Positions 1 to 7,971 of a stretch of 45,901 bases of DNA are shown one piece after another. A program made the translations under genes and the position numbers. The notes under the pieces are model-generated. The model saw only the letters and a program-made list of their open reading frames with translations. It had not been told where the DNA came from and did no database searches. Within the stretch, counting starts at the first letter, position 1; each line of letters starts with the position of its first letter. The DNA lies in assembly GCA_021852345.1 (NCBI GenBank), contig JAJZNL010000039.1, positions 1 through 45,901 on the forward strand, given 5' to 3'. This DNA comes from Actinomycetes bacterium (GTDB lineage: Bacteria > Actinomycetota > Acidimicrobiia > Acidimicrobiales > JABEUL01).

Positions 1-62
1 CTTAAAAAAAGAGCAGAGAAACGGGTACAAATTACAAACTATACCCCAAAGTACTAAAACCC

Positions 63-81
63 TTGTCCCATAAGGGGACAA
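63..81. promoter_or_regulatory. 7-bp inverted repeat upstream of the NfeD gene
   Basis: TTGTCCC (63-69) and GGGACAA (75-81) form a perfect 7-bp stem around a 5-base loop. It lies about 75 bases upstream of the first gene. It could be an operator or the terminator hairpin of a gene outside the window; there is no long T run after it, so the role is undecided. Confidence 0.4.
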
Positions 82-140
82 CCCCGTTTATTTGTACAAA
101 ATTACCCACATTCATACCGGAAGACCCTAAAATATTAAGC

Positions 141-153
141 TATAATTAAAAAC
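141..153 (+). promoter_or_regulatory. -10 box and leaderless-type start of the NfeD gene
   Basis: A consensus TATAAT (141-146) ends seven bases before the ATG at 154, so transcription would start at or next to the start codon. There is no Shine-Dalgarno sequence in the gap. Leaderless mRNAs with this spacing are common in actinobacteria. No good -35 box is visible at the expected distance. Confidence 0.55.
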
Positions 154-597
154 ATGGTTATATTGTGGCTGATTGTTATGGGCGTATTTGTGATTGTTGA
201 GATTTTTACAAACGCCTTTTTTGCGATTTTTGTTGCTTTCGGGGCCATCCTTGCTCTGTTGTGTAGTTTAATCGGGGCTCCTTTTGTCGTTCAGCTTGTC
301 ATTTTTGTGATTGGATCAGTGGGAACCGTTTTGTCGTTGAGAAAACGAATATTAAATCGATTTAAGGTTCCTTACTATAAAAGGCTAATTTCGGGGATAG
401 ACGGACTTGTCGGTACCGATGGTATTACTACGAGAGTAATACAAAACAATATCTTGCCGGGCCGAGTGAGGATTCATGGTGAAAACTGGATGGCCATAAC
501 ATACGACAAGGCTCCAATAGAGAATAGTCAAAAAGTTACAGTAGTAGCAGTTGAAAATGGAAAATTAGTAGTATCAAAAGTGGAGGAATTAAATTGA
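154..597 (+). CDS. NfeD-like membrane protein
   Basis: A 147-residue protein of the short NfeD class (about 140-150 residues). The first ~65 residues hold two or three hydrophobic segments (from residue 2 to about 60). A soluble C-terminal part (about 75-145) matches the OB-fold of NfeD proteins, including a stretch with GLVGTDGIT and a run ending VTVVAVENGKLVV. NfeD proteins work with SPFH/stomatin-like proteins as membrane scaffolds. The next gene is exactly such a partner and overlaps this stop by four bases (TTGA), so the two are probably translated together. The ATG start is supported by the TATAAT seven bases upstream. The exact cellular role of the pair is not established. Confidence 0.88.
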   Translation: MVILWLIVMGVFVIVEIFTNAFFAIFVAFGAILALLCSLIGAPFVVQLVIFVIGSVGTVLSLRKRILNRFKVPYYKRLISGIDGLVGTDGITTRVIQNNILPGRVRIHGENWMAITYDKAPIENSQKVTVVAVENGKLVVSKVEELN

Positions 598-1613
598 CAA
601 CGGAGTCAGCAACAATAATTTTGGGATCGGCAAACGGTACAGTTATACCTATAGTTGTAACTGTCGTACTATTGGTGATAATAATTTTACTGATAGCAAA
701 ATCTATAAATGTAATTCAACAGGGGAATGTCGGCGTTGTTAAGCGTTTGGGTCAATTTCATTCTATTCGTGAACCGGGTCTGACTTTTATTACACCTTTT
801 GTCGATTTTTTGGAAAAAGTTGACGTCAGGGAAGAACCGTGGACCGGCGACCATCAGACTGTGATCACAAAAGACAACGTGAGTATATTAGTGAATGCCA
901 CTATATTCGCTCAAGTTGTTGACGTCAAGAAAGCACTTTTTGAAATAAGTAACTACCAAATTGCAATAAACAATGTTGGTGAAGCTGCACTCAGAAGCGT
1001 AATCGGAAACATGACATTGGACGAGGTCTTGACAGAGCGAGAATTAATTAATAACGAGCTTCAAAAGCACATGGAGCCGCTTGCTGAAAAATGGGGGGTT
1101 CACCTTAACCGGATCGAAGTAATAGATATAATTCCGCCCAGAAATATTTTGGATGCTATGGCACTTCAAAAAGAGGCTGATCAACAAAAAAGAGCTCTAA
1201 TTCACAAATCAGAAGGGGAGCAACAGGCAGCGATAAATATTGCTATTGGCCAGAGGCGGTCTGCCATAGAAATTGCCGAAGGTCAAAAACAGTCTGCAAT
1301 CTTAAAAGCCGAAGGAGATAAACAGTCACAGATTCTTTCGGCTGAAGGTGAAAAGCTAAAGCTTTCATTGGAGGCCGAGGGAAAGTCAATGGCCATAAAT
1401 CAAGTTTATTCGGCAATTCGCGAAAATAATCCGACTCCTGAAATATTGGCGATACTTCAGCTGGAAGTACTTAGTAAAGTTGCGGAATCGGAAAATTCCA
1501 AACTGGTTGTGCCTGTAGAAACTGCTGGTTTGCTTGGAGCCACAAGCGTCATAAAAGATATTATGGGAGCCGTTACTCACGGCTCTGGATCAGATAGTCA
1601 GCCTAATATGTAG
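594..1613 (+). CDS. SPFH/band 7 (stomatin/paraslipin-like) protein
   Basis: A 339-residue protein starting at TTG 594, preceded by TGGAGG at 581-586. One N-terminal membrane span (about 17-36) is followed by an SPFH domain (about 38-200) with the typical opening INVIQQGNVGVVKRLGQF and the pattern REPGLTFITPFVD. A long charged coiled-coil region (about 195-265) carries repeated AEG/EGEKQ units that mediate oligomerisation in this family. The family forms ring-like membrane scaffolds, and pairing with NfeD is a well-known conserved arrangement (E. coli QmcA/YbbJ is one example). The C-terminus is short and glycine/serine rich. The family call is safe; the client proteins are unknown. Confidence 0.92.
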   Translation: MTTESATIILGSANGTVIPIVVTVVLLVIIILLIAKSINVIQQGNVGVVKRLGQFHSIREPGLTFITPFVDFLEKVDVREEPWTGDHQTVITKDNVSILVNATIFAQVVDVKKALFEISNYQIAINNVGEAALRSVIGNMTLDEVLTERELINNELQKHMEPLAEKWGVHLNRIEVIDIIPPRNILDAMALQKEADQQKRALIHKSEGEQQAAINIAIGQRRSAIEIAEGQKQSAILKAEGDKQSQILSAEGEKLKLSLEAEGKSMAINQVYSAIRENNPTPEILAILQLEVLSKVAESENSKLVVPVETAGLLGATSVIKDIMGAVTHGSGSDSQPNM

Positions 1614-1769
1614 ATGCGATCCTTAAAGCTAAATTCGTTAGCTGCAAATTCTGGCATGTCGTAGTATGGTCGAAATTTAAATTTGGCTGACGGTGTATTA
1701 ACCTGCATAACGTAGTTTGGGTGCTTTGAACTCAATCTGAGTTAGAGGTATTAAGGGATATAATTTTTG

Positions 1770-1802
1770 ATTTATCCAGCACCGCATAGGTGCTGGACAA
1801 AT
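1770..1802. terminator. GC-rich hairpin downstream of the SPFH gene
   Basis: TCCAGCACC (1775-1783) pairs perfectly with GGTGCTGGA (1789-1797) around a five-base loop. After one unpaired base the stem extends with ATTT/AAAT. It is the strongest stem near the end of the NfeD-SPFH operon but sits about 160 bases after the stop and has no T run, so termination is likely but not certain. Confidence 0.45.
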
Positions 1803-1838
1803 CGTCTTAGGGGCAATTTTAACGAGATTGCACTGAAA

Positions 1839-1864
1839 TCTAACTTATATAGAATCAAGTTAGA
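1839..1864. repeat. 8-bp inverted repeat
   Basis: TCTAACTT (1839-1846) and AAGTTAGA (1857-1864) are perfectly complementary with a 10-base loop. AT-rich stem of unknown function, one of three in this gap. Confidence 0.4.
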
Positions 1865-1893
1865 CGCAAAAGAATAACAAACTTTGCACGGTC

Positions 1894-1928
1894 AATTTGT
1901 ATCGAATTCAAATGATTTGATACAAATT
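1894..1928. repeat. 10-bp inverted repeat with internal palindrome
   Basis: AATTTGTATC (1894-1903) pairs with GATACAAATT (1919-1928). Inside lies a second palindrome, TCAAAT-G-ATTTGA (1908-1920). It precedes the possible promoter at 1976-2006. Nested dyads of this kind are often regulator sites; a weak terminator is the alternative. Confidence 0.4.
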
Positions 1929-2085
1929 TTACTGTTCCCATTTTTTTGGCTACACTGTAACTAGATTTACATGATTTGTTGATTTTTGGGTTATTTGTTT
2001 TATAGTCGGTGAGCGAACAGAGTGACGAGGACTTGAGGCATCATGGATCTTATAGAAGAAATTTATTAGAAGGCACGGATGTGGC

Positions 2086-2271
2086 TTGGGCAAACATATT
2101 AAAAAATATTATCGTAAAGCAGTGATTCACTTACAATTTGACCTTTCTGTAAATACTGCATCAATGTGGGTCAGCAAAAAATTAGTTGTCGAAGCAAAAA
2201 ATACTTTACATAAAGAAAATAAGTTAAAGGTGGCACTTAAAAAATGGAAAGAAATTGTCCAGGACATTTAG
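2086..2271 (+). CDS. Small lysine-rich protein, doubtful
   Basis: A 61-codon frame from a TTG, ending six bases before the ATG of the lipoprotein gene. The product is rich in Lys and Glu, would form amphipathic helices, and has no signal or recognised domain. No clear ribosome site precedes the TTG. In another frame, a GTG at 2009 opens 37 further codons that overlap this one, so a frameshifted older gene is also possible. I do not recognise it and would not rely on it. Confidence 0.22.
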   Translation: MGKHIKKYYRKAVIHLQFDLSVNTASMWVSKKLVVEAKNTLHKENKLKVALKKWKEIVQDI

Positions 2272-2276
2272 CATCA

Positions 2277-3353
2277 ATGAGTATTTCACGCAGTTATCGA
2301 GCTATAGCGGTTGTCATAGTAGGCGCCGCGTTTCGTCTGGGTGGGTGTTCCATTCGCGAGGCTGCAACTCCGCCACGCAGTGGCGTAGAATCGTCTCGAA
2401 GAAGTTCTACAATCTGGACGCAGTCTAATTCTGGTGGCAATAGTTTGCCTTTATCTGGCTCGGTTGACACATGGTCATCTGGGCATCGACTAGGTATCAA
2501 CAGCTGGCCTGAATCAGTTTCATGTCCCACTACTATGTTTTGTGTAACCGTCGATGCCGGCGGTTACGAGTACACTTTCTCAGGCGGCAAGTGGTCAGCT
2601 GGCAAGTTTGTAAGCACCATGACTCACGATGCTCTCAATTCTGTTTCCTGCCCCTCTGCCATTTACTGTGTGGCGGTTGACGCCAGCGGTTACGAGTACA
2701 CTTTCTCAGGCGGCACGTGGTCTTCGGGTCAGCGAATAGAAACCAAAGCATTCGATTCCCTTAACTCAGTTTCATGTCCCACTACTATGTTTTGTGTGGC
2801 CGTCGATGGTAATGGTTACGTGTACACTTTCTCCGGTGGCACATGGTCATCTGGCTTACAGATTGGAGCTGTAGTGCATGACTCGCTCGATTCTGTTTCA
2901 TGTCCCACGACTAAGTACTGTGTCGCAACTGATAAGAATGGTTATGCGTACACTTTCTCCGGTGGCACATGGTGATCTGGGTTACAGATAGATACCCTAG
3001 CTCACGATTCCCTTAGCTCCGGGTCATGTACCACCGTCACGTTTTGTGTGGCCGTCGACGATAACGGTTATGCGTTCGTCTTCTCCAATGGCGTGTGGGC
3101 TGCCGGCCAACAGATCGACTCCAAGCCTCACGACTTTCTCGATTCTGTTTCATGCGCTACTAACAATTTCTGTGTTGCTGTGGATGATAGTGGTTACGCG
3201 TATAATTTCTCGGGTGGCAAGTGGACTTCCGGCCTACAGGTAAATACTCACAGTACTGACTTTGGCAGTTTCGTCATCACTTCTGTGGCATGTTCTACGA
3301 CTAAGTTCTGTGTGGCGGTTGCCGTTTCGGGTTATGAATTTACTTACAGTTGA
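2277..3353 (+). pseudogene. Seven-repeat lipoprotein interrupted by an internal TGA
   Basis: One frame runs from ATG 2277 to the TGA at 3351-3353, broken only by TGA at 2973-2975. The start chosen gives a lipoprotein signal: basic n-region, hydrophobic core AIAVVIVGAAF and lipobox LGGC with Cys at residue 24 (an Arg sits inside the core). An upstream in-frame ATG at 2244 is less likely. After a linker come seven units with a Cys pair (SCPTTMFC type) followed by a GY-x-YTFSGG-x-W block. The stop falls in the W-S-S motif of unit 4: TGG TGA TCT where the equivalent site in unit 3 reads TGG TCA TCT, a single C to G change. The 125 codons downstream stay open with well-kept repeats, which suggests a recent mutation, a sequencing error or a conditional switch. 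If translated only to 2975, the product lacks nearly half the repeats. The ligand is unknown. Confidence 0.72.
2514..3350 (+). repeat. Seven coding repeats of 126 bp
   Basis: Units begin at 2514, 2640, 2766, 2892, 3018, 3144 and 3282. The first five intervals are exactly 126 bp (42 codons); the last is 138 bp. Units 1 and 3 are almost identical in DNA over their first ~35 bases, showing recent duplication or gene conversion. Each unit has two Cys six to seven residues apart. Two lines I counted (2521-2640) are about 50% GC, above most of the window. Confidence 0.85.
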
Positions 3354-3972
3354 TAACGTCTGTTGATTGAGGTCCGCAAACAAATGAGGTTTTTGATATA
3401 GTCGTTGGTCATTTGGAAAATTCCCATAGATTAATATCATTTTTTTGCTCTGAACCCGGTTCGCCGTAATTGAAAATTACGGGGTAATTTATGCAGTTTG
3501 ATAATCATTTTCAAGCTTTTATATCTTAATTAGACTGCAAACTGTACATGGGCAGCAAGCTTCGGTCAATTTTTTTACTGCATTTGCAATGTATTTATTT
3601 GTTTGTAAATGAATTGTCTTCTAATTAAGTTATTATCTTGGCATCCATCAATTCGCCTTTATTTGCTATCTTTTTGGAGTGGCCATCTTTAAAATTTATG
3701 TTAAATACTAAGTAAAGTAAGTTTATTTGAATATAAAGTGTCGGTAAATTTTTGCTTTTTATAAGCAGAAAAAATATCCGTATGTTAAAATATTTTTATT
3801 AATAGACAACTAGAAGTTTGTTACCCATGCGAGTTAACTTAAATTTTGGTGAACTCTAGAGACATACCAGAAACTAGAAAAAATAGAGTTACTCTAGAAA
3901 TCTGAAATATTGAGTTTTAGCTTAGTTTGAAGCTGACATTGATTACTGATTACTTAGAAGGGACCTTAAAGT
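3354..3972. other. AT-rich intergenic region before the large surface-protein gene
   Basis: No gene supported in 619 bases. CCGTAATT (3464-3471) and AATTACGG (3475-3482) form a perfect hairpin with a three-base loop and may end the preceding transcript. The stretch just before the next gene holds TCTAGA twice and short direct repeats. A good ribosome site, GAAGGGA (3957-3963), precedes ATG 3973. The length suggests a regulated promoter region. Confidence 0.5.
3464..3482. terminator. Hairpin downstream of the lipoprotein gene
   Basis: A perfect 8-bp stem, CCGTAATT/AATTACGG, with loop GAA, 110 bases after the last stop. No clear T run follows; offered as a weak terminator candidate. Confidence 0.35.
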
Positions 3973-6900
3973 ATGTTAGGAAAAAAGATAAGAACAGTTA
4001 TTAGGGCTATATTTTTAGTATTTGCCTGCGTCATAATAACAATTGGTTTTGTGTCCGTGTTTAACTTTACGTCATTAAAACAAGCCAAAGCTGTCACAGG
4101 TCCTGCTCCGGGCTGGACGACTGAAAGCGCTACTCCTCTTGCAAATAAAGGCATGTATCAAACAGTATGTCTAACAGCTACGAATTGTTTGGGCATAGGT
4201 GTCACCTCAATAACCACCATGCCTTTTGCATTATATTCGAGTTCCGACGGCGGTCAAACTTGGAACATAAATCCTTCTATATCGATTAACGGTCAAAACA
4301 ACGGGAGTCAGTTCTCTCCTGTAAATGAATTAAGTTGTCCTTCGTCAACGGTATGTTACCTTAATACCACTTTGAACGGTTCAACTTTCGGTTCTCCCAT
4401 ATATGAAACTACTAACGCCGGGACAACATGGACTAACGTATCGACATCAGCATTCTCTGGGTATACCGTCGATTCTCTGTCTTGCGTTTCGACTACAGTA
4501 TGTGTTGTTACGGCAGCTTCTGGTTCAAATGTACCTTCGATTCTTGTTACCGTCAATTCAGGGACTACTTGGACTTCGGAAACCGTACCGTCTTCGATCA
4601 CTTCCAGCTATTCTTTCGGCGATTCCAGCTTGTCTTGCAACACCGCTGGATTGTGCATGATAGTTACTAAAACAACTCCGGGTATTTCGACCTCCAGCAT
4701 AGTGATTCTGTCGACTGACTCAGGTTCAACCTGGACGGATATAACTTCGGACTTTGGGTCCAATGTAATTTATGGGGTTAACTGTTCGAATTTTAATACC
4801 GCCGAATGTCTTGCAACTACTACGGGAGCCGTATATATTTCAACCAACAGCGGTACCAGCTGGACTCAGACTACCTCAAGTCCTCTATCGGGGATACAGC
4901 TTGTAACAGCATTTTGTGCCGCTTCGTCACAGTGTTATGCCATAGGCAACAGCTCGAGTCTTATCTTTGAAACTACGAACTCAGGTTCAACTTGGACTCA
5001 ATTAACCGTGCCAGCTTCGGCGACTTCAAGTGTGTTAATTTCAGGAGCTTGTGTAAATGCCAGTGACTGTGTAGTTAGCGGAGGTTTGGCATCAACTCTT
5101 GAGACTGGGTTTACGTTGGTAACTTCTAACGGTGGATCTACTTTTAGTTACTACGTAATTTCTCCCACTGGAACACCGAGTTTCTTAGGCATAAGCTGTC
5201 CTCTTACCACAACCTCGTGCTATGCGTTGACATCAACAGGGGTTGATTATTCAAGCAATAGCGGTGCCAGCTGGATTAATGAATCTTTCCCGTCATCTTT
5301 TTTTGGACTAGGAATTTCGTGTCCCAGTGCTTCGACATGTTATGTGGCCGGCGTTGAAAGCAGTGTTAGCGGGACCACTAACGGTGTGCTGTATACATCC
5401 AATTCGGGAACGACTTGGACCTACCAGGTGTTTGGTAACGGCAGCTTCACCAATATAATTTCTATGGGGTTAATTGCTTGTAACTCCGTTACCAGTTGTG
5501 TCGTGGCTAATATGGGCAATACCTCATCGGGAAGTCAGCAGGCACTGTATTACACTACTAATTCTGGAGGTACCTGGAGCTTGGGCACACCGCCATCTGC
5601 CGTAAATACTTCGCCTATTTTTACGGGTATTAACTGTGCGATTTCATCTACGGACTGTATGATCACGGGCATATCCGGCTACTATCCGAACTCAACTAAT
5701 TTCCTTGAGGAAACTACGAACTCAGGATCTACTTGGAGTGTACTTTCATCGAGTTCAACTACTTCATTAACGGACATTGATTGCCCATCTAGTCAAGTTT
5801 GTTATGGACAACAGCAAGCTAACGGAACTCCAGCTTTAGTGCAGTCGACAGACGGGGGAATTAGTTGGACAACTTTGAGTACCACACTGGTTCCAATCGG
5901 GATTAGTTGCATTAGTACCGCACAATGTTCTATTTATACAACAGACGGCGGACCAACATCCTTCCAAGTATATACGACTTTAGATTCAGGAGCAAATTGG
6001 TATTCTTCGCCTCTTCCTCAGGTACAAAGTGAAAATGTTAACCTTAATTCAAATTCTATATCGTGCTCGATATCTACTGATTGCCAGTTGGTTGGGACGA
6101 CCGCAACTCAAAATGTTATTTTGGGGTTGAATTTTGCAGCACCAAGTGCTCCGCTGTCCGTGTCGGCAGTTGTTAGTGGAACTTCGGTTGGTGTCTCATG
6201 GTCTCCGCCTGCAAATGACGGAGGCGCTTCACCAAGTTCCTATACCATAAGCGGTACGGACACAACTACAAGCACGTCCGTTACTTCGGTAACTCTAAGC
6301 GGAAATCCTCCTGGAACTACCGTCAACATTCCGTCGCTGACCGAAGGTGACTCGTATGTTTTTAGTGTTACTGCTACCAACATTTTTGGAACAGGTCCTG
6401 GAGGAACAAGTAATTCGGTAGCGATTCCGCTTATTCCTGTTATTTCAAGTTTGTCACCAACTTCAGGTCCTGCAGCTGGTGGAACTTCGGTAACTATAAC
6501 AGGCAGTAACTTCACTAATACGGATACGGTTAACTTCGGTACTGCATCAGCTGCTTCGGTTACTTTTGTTTCATCGACTCAGCTTACGGCTGTTTCTCCA
6601 GCCGGTACTGGCACAGTTAGCGTAACCGTCATTTCGGGGACGGAGGTTTCGAACTCAGTTTCCTTCGGTTATATTTCGTCTGGCAATTCTACAGTCTATA
6701 ATCCCGTCTCTCCCACACGAATATGTGACACCAGACCCAGCTCTCAGGTTCAAAACCAGTGCAATAACGGCACAATCCAAAACGGTCCGTTATCTGCCGG
6801 TGAGACATTAAACATAAAGGTTCAAGGAACATTTGGTTCAGTTACTGTACCTACCAATGCGACTGCCGTAGTATTAAACGTAACGGTTACCGGCACTACT

Positions 6901-7971
6901 TCAGCTGGGGGATTTTTAACGGTATATCCAACTGGAGCAACCCAACCGAATACCTCTGCTATTAATTTTGGTGCAAATGATACCATAGCTAACCTAATTC
7001 AGGTGGGTGTAGGTTCAAACGGCGAAGTTTCCATCTATAACTTTAACGGTAGTACCAATGTTATTGTTGACTTAGAGGGCTACTATACCTCCGCATCATC
7101 TACACAAGGTTTATTTGTTCCGATAGCCCCAGTTAGGGTATGCGATACCCGTTCGAGTTCGTCGATAGGTCCAAATCAGTGCAACACAGCTCCTAATGGG
7201 ACTATGACCGCAAATTCCACTTTAACGGTAAATGTAGCGGGAACCACTTCTCAGTCGAGTTACCCGGGGGGCTATGCCGACGGCATACCTTCAAGCGCCA
7301 TTGCCGTAGTTGCTAACATTACCGCCACAAATACAACTCAAGCGGGAGGATTCCTGACGGTGTATCCCACTCCCACAGGATCAGGATCTGTTCCTGTGGC
7401 CTCAAATCTTAATTTTGGATCAGGAATGAGTATCGCCAATAGGGTAATAGTACCCATAGGAGCCAACGGAGATATTAATATCTATAACTTCAACGGTTCA
7501 ACGGATGTAATAGTGGACATAAACGGATACTTTACCGGACCAGTTACGACTACAGGCAGTAGTTCATTTAACCCTATAGTACCGACAAGGATATGTGATA
7601 CTAGGCCTGCAAGCGGAACTTCTGTGGTTTCAAATCAATGCGATAACGGTACTGCATCCTCAGGCTCATTAACGCCGCAGGATACCATATCGGTCCAGGC
7701 CTCAAATATATCTTCAATTCCAAGTAATGCCACAGCCGTTGTACTTAATGTAACGGTTACTAATACTACTTCAAACGGCGGTTTTCTAACGGTATACCCA
7801 AAACCGACATCTGGATCTTCGACTCCGTCCAATTCGGACTTAAACTGGTCGCAAGGAGAAACTATAGCCAACCAAGTAGTAGTCGAAATCGGATCAAATG
7901 ACTCAATAAATGTCTACAATTCAGTGGGCAATACTGATCTAATTATAGACGTGATGGGTTACTATTCTTAG
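3973..7971 (+). CDS. Large secreted repeat protein: Asp-box propellers, FN3, IPT/TIG, three C-terminal repeats
   Basis: A 1332-residue exported protein. The signal peptide (basic start, hydrophobic core about 11-34) probably ends after QAKA near residue 40. Residues ~50-715 hold 14 Cys-pair segments (such as SCPSSTVCY) alternating with 13 Asp-box turns of the type TTNSGTTWT; Asp boxes mark blades of beta-propellers (sialidase/BNR, Ycf48-like). Then come a fibronectin III domain (about 722-815), an IPT/TIG immunoglobulin-like domain (about 820-902) and three copies of a ~125-145-residue unit opening PTRICDTR and ending in a GYYT-type motif (about 907, 1045 and 1197 onward). That unit is common in exported actinobacterial proteins. 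There is no sortase signal or C-terminal membrane span, so the protein is secreted or held non-covalently. Likely an adhesin or envelope protein; no catalytic residues recognised. GAAGGGA precedes the ATG. Confidence 0.88.
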   Translation: MLGKKIRTVIRAIFLVFACVIITIGFVSVFNFTSLKQAKAVTGPAPGWTTESATPLANKGMYQTVCLTATNCLGIGVTSITTMPFALYSSSDGGQTWNINPSISINGQNNGSQFSPVNELSCPSSTVCYLNTTLNGSTFGSPIYETTNAGTTWTNVSTSAFSGYTVDSLSCVSTTVCVVTAASGSNVPSILVTVNSGTTWTSETVPSSITSSYSFGDSSLSCNTAGLCMIVTKTTPGISTSSIVILSTDSGSTWTDITSDFGSNVIYGVNCSNFNTAECLATTTGAVYISTNSGTSWTQTTSSPLSGIQLVTAFCAASSQCYAIGNSSSLIFETTNSGSTWTQLTVPASATSSVLISGACVNASDCVVSGGLASTLETGFTLVTSNGGSTFSYYVISPTGTPSFLGISCPLTTTSCYALTSTGVDYSSNSGASWINESFPSSFFGLGISCPSASTCYVAGVESSVSGTTNGVLYTSNSGTTWTYQVFGNGSFTNIISMGLIACNSVTSCVVANMGNTSSGSQQALYYTTNSGGTWSLGTPPSAVNTSPIFTGINCAISSTDCMITGISGYYPNSTNFLEETTNSGSTWSVLSSSSTTSLTDIDCPSSQVCYGQQQANGTPALVQSTDGGISWTTLSTTLVPIGISCISTAQCSIYTTDGGPTSFQVYTTLDSGANWYSSPLPQVQSENVNLNSNSISCSISTDCQLVGTTATQNVILGLNFAAPSAPLSVSAVVSGTSVGVSWSPPANDGGASPSSYTISGTDTTTSTSVTSVTLSGNPPGTTVNIPSLTEGDSYVFSVTATNIFGTGPGGTSNSVAIPLIPVISSLSPTSGPAAGGTSVTITGSNFTNTDTVNFGTASAASVTFVSSTQLTAVSPAGTGTVSVTVISGTEVSNSVSFGYISSGNSTVYNPVSPTRICDTRPSSQVQNQCNNGTIQNGPLSAGETLNIKVQGTFGSVTVPTNATAVVLNVTVTGTTSAGGFLTVYPTGATQPNTSAINFGANDTIANLIQVGVGSNGEVSIYNFNGSTNVIVDLEGYYTSASSTQGLFVPIAPVRVCDTRSSSSIGPNQCNTAPNGTMTANSTLTVNVAGTTSQSSYPGGYADGIPSSAIAVVANITATNTTQAGGFLTVYPTPTGSGSVPVASNLNFGSGMSIANRVIVPIGANGDINIYNFNGSTDVIVDINGYFTGPVTTTGSSSFNPIVPTRICDTRPASGTSVVSNQCDNGTASSGSLTPQDTISVQASNISSIPSNATAVVLNVTVTNTTSNGGFLTVYPKPTSGSSTPSNSDLNWSQGETIANQVVVEIGSNDSINVYNSVGNTDLIIDVMGYYS
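6691..7968 (+). repeat. Three C-terminal ICDTR-type protein repeats
   Basis: Three coding units start near 6691, 7105 and 7561. Each has (I/V)CDTR near its start, a QCN/QCD Cys, the stretch ATAVVLNVTVT or a close variant, GGFLTVYP, and a closing D-x-x-GYY/GYF. The paired Cys in each unit suggests one disulfide. Divergence between copies indicates an old duplication. Confidence 0.85.

Larger units (their letters stand above)
1614..2085. other. Intergenic region with three inverted repeats
   Basis: No convincing gene in this 472-base stretch. It holds three separate inverted repeats (1770-1802, 1839-1864, 1894-1928) and a possible promoter (TTGTTG at 1976-1981, TATAGT at 2001-2006, spacing 19, longer than ideal). 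An eight-codon open frame (ATG 2043 to TAG) follows a weak TTGAGG; nothing shows that it is used. Confidence 0.5.

Noticed and set aside
2009..2125. GTG-started frame of about 38 codons overlapping the small gene at 2086
   Set aside because: Starts inside or next to the possible -10 box, has no ribosome site, and matches nothing I know. A frameshifted old gene remains possible but unsupported.
2973..2975. TGA read as Trp or selenocysteine
   Set aside because: TGA is used as the real stop of several genes here (for example rfbD at 29387-29389), the expected residue is Ser not Trp or Cys, and I saw no selenocysteine-type hairpin just after it.
2514..3350. Regular 126-bp repeats that could be read as a CRISPR-like or DNA repeat array
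   Set aside because: The period is exactly 42 codons, the frame is kept and changes are mostly synonymous or conservative; this is a protein repeat.
7635..7871. Antisense open frames inside the large surface-protein gene (also 6240-6515, 4356-4601)
   Set aside because: They mirror the Thr/Ser/Val-rich coding strand and have no independent start signals or recognisable sequence.
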